From Cryptomeria japonica (taxonomy: Eukaryota; Streptophyta; Pinopsida; Cupressales; Cupressaceae), in assembly GCF_030272615.1 (NCBI RefSeq), contig NC_081413.1, positions 560,269,945-560,333,944 on the forward strand: a stretch of 64,000 bases of DNA. Direction: 5' to 3'. Numbering within the stretch: the first letter of the stretch is position 1; each line of letters starts with the position of its first letter. This document shows positions 55,601 to 64,000 of the stretch, in pieces. Position numbers and translations under genes: made by a program. The notes below the pieces were generated by a model that saw only the letters and a list, made by a program, of their open reading frames with translations, made no database searches and had not been told where the DNA came from.

Positions 55601-57179
55601 ACAAGTAGCTAAGACCTAATCCCAAGTTCTCATGTACACACATTGGAATACGAAAGAGCCTTGGGAGATATCTCACTTTGACTACTTCTTGTAGAGGATA
55701 AAGAGTCAAGGAATATCTCTTAGGGTTTCCATTCCTTTGTTGTAATGAAAAGTAGATATGCAAAATATGATGCCACAATCAACTATGCTAGGAGATGAGA
55801 AATGAAGCACACATAAACTGAAAATGCGGATTATGTCCAAACTGTAATTGAGACACAAAAAGTAGAACTGAGAAATGGATTCAAAGGTGCATCTACTGCT
55901 AAAAATTAGGACAAAATGGGCATGACCAGGGTGCCATGCCCTGGTCCCTATCTAAAGAGGAAGTTGGAACTCTAGATCTAGGTTCTTGAAGGCCTGAAAT
56001 GCAGAACTACAATAGAAAAATGCAAAACTCTATTGACCAAGGTACCACGCCCTAGTCCTTGTAAACCGAGACCAAATTTCGAGGTTGGGTTTGTGTCTGT
56101 GTCTTTTGTCAATTTTGAAAGTCGTGTGTACGCTAGATTCTTGTACCTACACCTACAACTTGAAAAAGAGTGTCTAGGTGGCTATATAGGGTTTTGCCTT
56201 AGTCAAACCCCTTGTTTTGGTGGTTTCCACCTCCACAAATAGCCAATAATGTACTAAAAATGTGTGTGTGCAAGAATTTTATGTGCATGCAAGATCCTAA
56301 ATGAACAAGAAAGTAGATCTAGAGTTCTACCCTATGCTTTTGAGAGAAAACCCTAAATGATAATTGTAAATATAAATGTAAATGCTTCAAATAACAAATG
56401 CAATAATGGATCTAAAGCATGAATGTAAATCTAGAAATGAATGTTATGAAGCTCATACAAAGACATGAAAATAACATGAAACCATACCAAATCCTAAGGG
56501 AAAGGTACAAACCAATCAACAGTTGATGATCTCCTATTATTCTTCAATGTCTTCAAAGCTCCTAATTGATGTTAAAAATTATTGGTGAAGGCTTGATAAA
56601 TACTAGATGAATTCTTGATTTGTCGATTGTAGGCTCCAGATAACCTGCACTTTCACTTCATAAGAGGCTCCTTCAATCACTAGAGAATTAGATCCTTCAA
56701 AAGAGGAAAGGGAAGACAATATGTAGGAAACCCTAACTTTGTTTTTGACTTTAGGCCAACCTAGAATCAATAGTTTTTCACAAATATCTAGATTTAAACA
56801 TTAAAATACCGCCAAAACATGCTCCCAAAATTTGAGGAGAAAAAGTTAGGACCAGGTAGCTAGCTACTTGATCCAAACACCTTGTTCGACCAACTTTTTG
56901 CCAAATTTTCAAGGAAGCAATATTTTTTAATTCTAAAGCAAATTCCAGAAGGATATAAAAATTTGTAATGCCTAGATATGCAAAATCAGGCCTTGAGATC
57001 GATATTTGATTGTGGAGAGGTTGCAAGAAGTGGGAAGGATTCTGGAGGACTCCCAAGCCCTTCGGGGAGTCTCCTGCAGTAAATGATTACATTCCACCCA
57101 TGGATAATAAGGATTGGGATAAAAATCCCCCTAACATTCTCCAAAACGACAATGTTTGAGGGTCTCCAAACCAAAACTA
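55601..57179. other. Probable old LTR or intergenic sequence
   Basis: About 1.6 kb without coding similarity. A perfect 8-bp-arm palindrome GACCAGGG-TGCCATG-CCCTGGTC is at 55924-55946, and a related damaged one is near 56035-56065. These recall the LARD hairpins in sequence (CCCTGGTCC) but not in flanking sequence. Confidence 0.4.
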
Positions 57180-57194
57180 GGGTTCAGGTATCGG

Positions 57195-59037
57195 GTCGAC
57201 AAAATCGTTCAAGCAGGCATTGGAAGGTGAACGGTCTGTGGTGCTAAGCGAAGCTAAATTCATTGCAGAACCAAGAAATCATGATGCAACTGATACCCTC
57301 AACGAAAAAGGTGAGGTTTCTTCCTCCGCCAATAATATTGTCATTAGTCTGAACGAAGCCATGAATGTTGTGATTTCTAGGGAGAAAATTAGGCTTTAAG
57401 ATAGTGTCAGCTTCCTAGTTGCCCTAGATGTGGATAGGGTGCCATCTAGGCAATTTTTGAATAAATGGTTGCAAGACGTCTAGTTTAATAAACTAGGGCT
57501 TCATTACTCGTACTACAGAATGATACAAAACGGTCTATTTTTGTTATTTTTCAATGATTCAGGTAGCCAAAAGAAAGCTATCGAAAAGCAGTTTGGGTAT
57601 ATTTATAATTCATGTTTTAGAGCAATCAAATGGGATCCAGATTGCTATCATGAGGGAATCTTGGCTTTGTCTAATCCTTGATGGGTAACCATATAAAATG
57701 TTCCCCCGATTCTTGGTCCTGTATACACAAAATTGTGGAACCTCTAGACAAAATTATAAAAATGGACTCTTCTCCTACTTTATTGTTGCACCTTGATGCT
57801 AGGGTTTTGATTGCCTTCCATCCAAGTGAGGAATTTCCATCTAAAATTATTATAAATCTAGGGGATGTGTCTTTCTCATGTTCTATTGAATATCTTGGGG
57901 GTTTGAATGCTTGTCATGTATGTAAGAGGAGTGGTCATTTCAACAAATCCTACCCTTTGATTCTCACCCGTCGCTTGAACCCTGCTTATCCCATTCCACA
58001 ACCACCTTAGAATAATCCTAGTCCTTCCCATGAGGAGGGGGCTAGCCATATCCCTGCTTCTCAACGTCATGCTTCTCCCTCTCCTTCCACCCCTTCCATA
58101 GCAGAGAGCATCTTGAAATAACCTCAGGTCCTAAAACATGCTAGGGTTGCTTCTGAACCACCTAGATCTTCACTTCATGATAATTCAAATTTACAGAATG
58201 ATAATCAGGGCCCTAGGACCCAAAATGCACAACAAATTGTTCTTGATAAACTCAAGAGAGTTGCAAAAGCTAGAAAGCAACTTGAAATTGCCATTAATAC
58301 CCAAAAAGGGAATTCTGATTTTGAAGCACCCCTATTCTCTGTTGAGGATAGTGGTAAGGGTAATAGGGTTGGCACCCCTATTGTTGATTGTGACATTGTG
58401 GGGCCTGTGGATGACACTGTACCTCCCATATAGTGTACCAGGAACTATGGATGAAGACCCTAAATGGTATATAGAAGTGAATAGTAGCTCTTCAATCAAG
58501 GAGGTTCAGAATACTCCTCCAGAGGGCCAATTAAAAAGCATTAAGTTTATCCTTGAAACATATGATGAATTAGAGGGTCCTTAACTAGGCATGGACACTC
58601 CAAGTCTCCCCCTAGTGCCCCAATTAAGGACTTGGTTGCCCCCTATTGTCCTTACCCCTATTCTGAACGTTGACTTTGACCTCTTGTTGAGTAATGACGA
58701 TATCAAGATGGATCTTCCTGGAAGCGATTCACAAAACATCTGTAAGGAGCTTGTCCCTTATGACTAGTTAGGAAAATTTGTACCTGGCATAGGGGATCAA
58801 CAAGATGGTTTCACTAAGGTTAAATAAAAAAAATCAAGAAAAAAGAGAACCCCCAAAAGTACCAAAGAGCCATGTATTAGGAGGGAATCACTCGGGGCTG
58901 AACAGATTTCTAAAAGTAGAAAGAAAAGGGGCAGGCCTAACTCCTCTGTGGCCTTTGATTCAAACAATTTAAATAATAAGGAGGATTGGCCCAAATGTTT
59001 TGTTAGCTTTAAAAGCCCCATGGACATATCTAACTGA
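57195..59037 (+). pseudogene. LINE ORF1 (nucleic-acid-binding protein) relic
   Basis: The frame starting about 57195 reads SVVLSEAKFIAEP, VISLNEAMNV, WLQDV-stop, LFLLFFNDSGSQKKAI and AIKWDPDC, as in the DUF4283 region of plant LINE ORF1. LLLHLDARVLIAFHPSEEFP then leads to a zinc knuckle CHVCKRSGHFNKSYP whose last Cys is Tyr. The tail is basic near the end (SRKKRGRPN, AT-hook-like). Stops at about 57400 and 57481 fit Gln or Trp codons, and a frameshift lies near 58430. ORF1 would bind LINE RNA. Confidence 0.75.
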
Positions 59038-59039
59038 CT

Positions 59040-62000
59040 ATGAAAATGATTTAGAACACTGTTTCATGGAATATTAGGGGACTTGAGTCTCCTGATAGAA
59101 AATGCATAGTCAAGAGGTTCCTCCATATGCATAAAAACATTGTCAGTCTTATGCTCTAGGAATTAAAGGATATTGGATTCACTCTTGAGATAAGCATACA
59201 ATGCATTTGGAGGGATGCAAGATATTTTCACACTAATCACCCGAAGGGAAGAGGGGGAGCTACCATCCTCCTTAGACATAAATGGGCCAATAATGTGGTT
59301 AGATGGGGGCAATCACCATGCACAAGGGCAATATGGGTTATGCTTAAAGTGGATGTTAGGACATTTGGTATATTCTCCCTATATGCCTCAAATGATTATA
59401 GAGAACATAGTGAGATTTGGAATTGAATTTCTCAACTGGAGAATGTACCTTGGATAATTGGTGGCGATTTTAATATGGTTGAATGTGCACATGACAAGGT
59501 GGATCTGTACTTTATCTGACCATCACCCAATTCAAATGTCCATTGGTTTCTCTGAATAGATTCCTTCCTAGACTATTGGGTTTGAATCCTTTTTGCTCAA
59601 TGCCAATCTCCTAGAGGATGAGGATGTAAGGTATGCCAAGTGTATATTATTAGAATGTTTAATGGGGAAATATGTCTCTTGTTTCCAACATTGACAAGTG
59701 GAACCAAAACATCAAGAGCTGGAAAAGCTTATGTCAAACCGTTGGGAAGAAAAGGGCTAAGGATGCTAGAATGTTAAGAGTTGTATTGGCAAGAGTGCCT
59801 TTGTAGGGCTGAAAAAAATCTGCAGAGTGACCCAGAAAATGAACAGTTTACTCAAGATCTTATTAAAACAAAGGCAGTTTTGAGAAATTTGCAAAATTAT
59901 AAAGTAAAAGGGTGGAAAACTAGAGCAAAGCTCAATTGGTTGGAAGTTGGTGATAAGGGTTCCAAATTCTTTTTTCAATTTCTTAAGATGAAAGAGGCCA
60001 AAGAAAGAATCCCAAGCATTTGGGAAGGTAGCTCCAATATCTCGGATCCAAAGGAAATATTGAATTGCTTTGCCAAGTTATACAAGGACCTTTTCACTTT
60101 TGAAGACCGAGGTAGTGACTAGCAGAAGGCCAAAGATCTCATCATAAATTTGATCCCTAAGAAACTTAATCAGGAGGATGTTGACTATTGTGCTACGCCT
60201 ATCACAAGAGATGAAATTAAGAATGCTATTCTTTCCTTGAGCAATGATAAGTCCCCGGGACTTGATGGGTTCCCAATTGAGTTCTAGAAGATGAATATTG
60301 ATTCCAGGTCTCAAATGAATTAACCAAATTGTATGAGGAGGATATCTATAAGGGTACATTGGGGAAATAAATTAACCAAGGCCTAATAAATCTTATCCCA
60401 AAAGATGGAGATAGGACACTAATTAAGAACAAATATCTATCACTTTACTGAATGTCTCCTATAAAATTCTTGCAAAGGAAATGCCAATTAGAATGGAAAA
60501 GATACTTCCCAAGATAATAAGCCCCACCCAAAAGGGGTTTGTAAGGGGAAGATATATCCTAGAAAATATCATTACATGTTGGAAATCAATGAATTGGGAA
60601 AACATCACTGGACAAAATGGTGTAATTTTGCTAATAGACTTTGAAAAGGACCATGACATAATTGAATGGAGATTTATTATTCAGATGCTTGAGAGTTTTG
60701 GCTTCCCTGACACATATTGTAGAATGGTTCAGACTTTTCTTGTTGATGCTAATGCCACTGTGGAAGTGAATGGGTTAAGGTCTGACAACTTTGGGCTCTC
60801 TAGATCTATCAGGTAGGGCTTCCCATTGGTCCCTTCTCTCTTTACTCTTGCTGCAGATGCTTTACATTATATTCTAAAGGCTAATGAACTCTCCCCTAGA
60901 GTCAAAGGTATTACTCTCCCTAATAAGGAGGAAGTTGCTAATATCCAGTTTGTAGATGATACAATAGTATTGTTGGTGCTAGAAAAGGATAGCCTTGTGG
61001 TTATACTTGAGAATATTGAAATATTTTGTAAAGCATCTAGGAGTAAGATTTCTTTACATAAGTCCATCATGGTGGGTTGGGACCACTCTCCCCCAAGTTG
61101 GTTCTCCAAATTTGACCTCATGTGGGGAGGTCCTAATCAGATTGTGAGATATCTAGGTATCCTATTATGTGTCTCGCCAAACTTGAAGGAAATGTGGGAG
61201 TGGGTGAAGAATACAATAGAAAAAAAACTTGCCAAGTTGAACAGGAACTTCCTATCATTAGCTGGGAGATTTCAAGTCTATCAAAAGGTTCTATCTTCTT
61301 ATAGCATCTACTACTCATATGCCTGGTTGTTTAATAATTATCAATTCAATCATATTCAGAAACAAGTCAGGGGTTTCCTATGTTCGGATGGAAAAGGTAC
61401 CAAAAAACAACATGCAGTCAAGTGGGATTGGTGTATAATGAGGAAAGAGAGGGGTGGCATGGGGCTAAAAGATCTTAAGATTCAAGGTGTTGCTCTTGCC
61501 GTGAAATAGATTTTTAAAGCCATTGAAGGTGAGGAGCCATGGAAAGTTTTAATTAGAGCTAATATAATGAACATTGTGCCCTAAAAAGCTAGAAAATGGA
61601 AAGGCCTCCCCTTTAGTGACTTAATTGCTGGTCAATTTGAGGTCTCTTCCTCTGGTTTAAAGGTATTTAAATCACTATGGAAAGCATGGGAAAGTGTAAA
61701 GCAATTTATTGGGAATAATAAGTTTGCTCTAGCCAATGGTTGCATTCATGGTGACATGTCACTGTGGTGGAATATCAAACATAAGGGTAAACCCCTTGCA
61801 ATAGTTCAAGGATGCTCTGCCCTAAAGTGGTTTGATAAAGGTATCAAGAAATTTGAAGACATTATGCAAAATGGTCAGCTCCTATCTTGGGATGATATTG
61901 CAAACAAGTTTGGTGTACCTCTAACACAGTTCAGAACATATACAGTTTTGAAGGATGCTCTTTGCTCCCTCCTTGCCTTGGGCCCTATATCATGTATTAA

Positions 62001-62580
62001 ACCCTCTATTGTCTCCTTCTGTTGGATAGACAATACTCTGCTCCCACTCATTAAGGCCAAAACTATTTATAACTTCCTTGTGGATAATTTTGCTATTGTT
62101 GACTATATTAACTATAAATGGAACCTCAACTTTGATGGGTCATATTAGAATAAGGCCTGGGGTAGAATTTGGGAAGGTCCATGTGAACCTAAAAAAAAGT
62201 GTTTTCTTTGGAGACTTATCTTGCATAAGCTGCCTCTAAAAGATAGGGATGGTACTCATTTTGTTTGCAAACTATGTCACCTTCCTGAAATAGTTCAACA
62301 TGTCTTCTATGACTGTCTTTTTGCTAAAGAGGTGTGGAACTATGTTGGCATCACTTTCAGAGATCATTATTTATCTTATGTTGATGTTATCCTAGGTCAC
62401 ATAAAGGGCATCAGGAAGATTGCTAACTAGTTTTGGTCTTGTTTATCTCTAGAGATTTTATGGTTAATATGGAAGTTTTGGAATAATTTGATATTTTTAA
62501 TGGTAAGACTAGAAACCTTACCGAGTCTCCGAGGAGACTCATTTTGGAGCTTCTTGCATTGTAAGTCATTGTAGTCATCA
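59040..62580 (+). pseudogene. LINE ORF2 relic: endonuclease and reverse transcriptase
   Basis: Starts MKMI-stop-NTVSWNIRGLES, the N-terminus of an APE-type endonuclease. IIGGDFNMVE and SDHHPIQM follow, with roughly 50 to 100 codons missing between them and a TAG where the catalytic Glu motif (QE) is expected. The reverse transcriptase shows DKSPGLDGFP (near 60250), then after a frameshift QKGFVRGRYILENI, LLIDFEKDHD, stop-GFPLVPSLF (usual RQGFPL), and FVDD at 60949-60960. Thumb and zf-RVT text follow (CFLWRLILHKLP, CKLC...QHVFYDC). Two stops (60814, 61507) sit at expected Gln codons. The enzyme would nick DNA and copy LINE RNA. Confidence 0.87.
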
Positions 62581-62600
62581 AACTAGAGGATGACAAATTT

Positions 62601-63454
62601 TCTCGATGGATAGAGGAGGGTTCAACAACTGTTTATATCAGGGGGGGCCCCTCGTGAATACACTTGGGAGGGAGGGGACAAAGACAACTCTCCTTTTGAG
62701 CAGGATCTATACAATTTTGTACATGAACTAGAAGAGAGGTAGATAAGGATGGATGTGATATGTAGGGAGGAAGTACAAATTTGGGCACAGGTTACCCACC
62801 CATATAAAGACCAGATTGTAGAAGAAGTGATTAAAGTCTGGACTGATGACACTCTCAGGTGGATTTCTTGGATCCCCCCAATAGGAGATAATAAAGATCA
62901 TGAGAAAGAGATTATCTTCAGTTGAATATGTTGTTTTGCAGTTGGTTTTTTTTGTACAATCTATGTTTTCTACAATATAATTTTTGTGCATAGTTGATCC
63001 ATATATACACTTCGTTCTGAACTTTTGTTATACCGGATAAGTTGTAATGCTATCATCGAGCAATTGATGGGCTGAACTATTGTGGCTGATGTAATTCTTT
63101 TTCTACTTTATATCTAATACCAAAATTGGGCCTTGAAGGTCGGAATAGGACATAATTAAGGTATTTGATGAATTAATTAATTGAAATAATAAAATAGAAA
63201 GGGGTACGATTAATGTAAAGGAATCAATTTTATGATGTGTAGAGTGATGAAAGAAGACTTTAGATTTAATTAAATTAATTAATTAAATGCTTCAAGAGAA
63301 TTTTAAATGCAAGATGTAAACACACTAAGGTGGGTGCTAAACTAAGTGTGGAATTGTACCATCCAATTAAGGGTGTACAATTTACAACGCTACACTCAAT
63401 AATAACTTATTCATCAAGGATTTACCCTAATAAATATCATCAAGTTTCTACCAT
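62601..63454. other. Spacer right of the LINE
   Basis: About 850 bp of AT-rich sequence. It may include the LINE 3' untranslated region. No other feature recognised. Confidence 0.45.
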
Positions 63455-63858
63455 TGTTAGGGTTTCAAGCAGATCCGAAGAAAATATGAACTAACAATTA
63501 TATGCAGATTTAAATACAAAAGATAAAGAAATAAAACAGGACACAGATAACACAGAGATTTAACGTGGTTCACCCAGAATGGGTTACGTCCACCATACAC
63601 AACTGTCCAATCTTTCTTATTATCCAGCAAAAACAGTACATCAACCTTACAATGCCTTAAGCATCCCAGCCACTTATAACATGCGTTTTTAGGGCAACAA
63701 ACAAAGTCGACCTTTTTAGGGTTTTATTACAATGTCAGTTTTCATCAATGAAAAACGGCAAAAAATTTTTTTCGCCCGGGGCCCAGCTCGGCCCCGGACC
63801 CCAACGAGGATACATGCTGAGTGTACAGCACTTTGCTGATCAGTGCCACATTTCAACA
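63455..63858 (-). repeat. 3' LTR of a Ty1/copia element leaving the right edge
   Basis: The minus strand starts TGTTGAAATGTGG at 63858 and ends AACCCTAACA at 63455 (404 bp). It contains the ACGTGGTTCACCC and TGGGTTACGTCC text (here on the plus strand) seen in many plant copia LTRs, and a GC-rich hairpin GGGGCCCAGCTCGGCCCC near 63778. The body of the element lies right of the window. Confidence 0.75.
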
Positions 63859-63872
63859 ATCTCCCACTTGGA
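63859..63872 (-). promoter_or_regulatory. copia polypurine tract, duplicated nearby
   Basis: The minus strand reads CCAAGTGGGAGAT directly before TGTTG, the classic copia polypurine tract (AAGTGGGAGATTGTTG). A second copy of the same 23-bp block lies at about 63896-63919. Confidence 0.8.
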
Positions 63873-64000
63873 GACTGATCAGGCTCCACACCAAACAATC
63901 TCCCACTTGGAGACTGATACTACACGACACCACTATACATGCAACATCCACTAGATAAAACACTAGGACTTGACTGGTATAAATTCCACAATTATCAATC

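Larger units (their letters stand above)
57180..62600 (+). mobile_element. L1-type LINE, decayed
   Basis: ORF1 with a DUF4283-like region and zinc knuckle is followed by ORF2 with endonuclease, reverse transcriptase and a C-terminal zf-RVT finger. This is the layout of plant L1 LINEs, and no LTRs were found. Many stops, at least one frameshift and a deletion in the endonuclease show it is dead. The 5' end is placed where coding text begins and the 3' end is approximate. No clear poly(A) tail or target duplication was identified. Confidence 0.85.

Noticed and set aside
1..64000. CRISPR arrays, bacterial operons, rRNA genes
   Set aside because: No regular repeat-spacer array, ribosome-binding site pattern or rRNA sequence is visible. 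The window is plant nuclear in character.

Overview
The window looks like plant nuclear DNA, most likely from a gymnosperm such as a conifer. It is AT-rich and dominated by LTR retrotransposons of many ages, nested in one another, and I see one ordinary host gene, stretched by a giant intron. No bacterial genes, operons or CRISPR arrays are visible. The species assignment is inference.

Region 1-15.2 kb is a three-deep retrotransposon nest. A Ty3/gypsy element (1-9936; its 5' LTR is cut by the window edge) sits in the gag of a minus-strand Ty1/copia element (copia B, 9937-12343). Copia B sits in the pol of an older minus-strand copia (copia A, 12344-15166). The gypsy element keeps one frame from gag to the end of integrase, broken only by four TAG codons. 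It carries an extra intact-looking RNase H upstream of the reverse transcriptase. At 15.2-15.8 kb is a coiled-coil-type coding relic full of TAG/TAA stops, then a 750-bp CA/TG/TA microsatellite (15.9-16.7 kb) and weak Ty3 relics (17-18 kb).

The host gene is on the minus strand. Four exons at 52695-52807, 23530-23640, 21617-21687 and 21043-21332 join in phase, with GT-AG borders, into a 194-residue multispanning membrane protein of the COR413 (cold-regulated 413) family. Intron 1 is 29,054 bp and holds most of the rest of the window's retrotransposons.

Inside intron 1, in order: a 334-bp miniature LTR retrotransposon (TRIM, 25322-25655) whose LTRs each contain a tRNA-like sequence with Pol III A and B boxes; a non-autonomous LTR element (25659-29921) that has picked up fragments of two host genes, HPPD exon 1 and SEC23; a solo LTR of a giant-LTR family (31833-35415); opposed Ty3 relics (about 37.0-38.3 kb); and a complete, very young copy of the giant-LTR family (38271-50155). 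That copy has 4,385-bp LTRs differing at only three positions by eye, a 5-bp GGTAG target duplication, and a 574-codon ORF with no recognisable gag or pol motif. Each of its LTRs carries about eleven copies of a GC-rich hairpin. It landed inside the integrase tail of a Ty3 relic that resumes at 50156.

Downstream of the window's host gene (52.8-64 kb; upstream in gene orientation) are AT-rich DNA, a copia gag scrap, a decayed L1-type LINE (57.2-62.6 kb) with both ORFs, and the 3' LTR and polypurine tract of another minus-strand copia leaving the right edge. Across unrelated elements most stops at alignable positions are CAG to TAG, or TGG to TAG within CTGG, as expected from deamination of CHG-methylated cytosine in silenced DNA.
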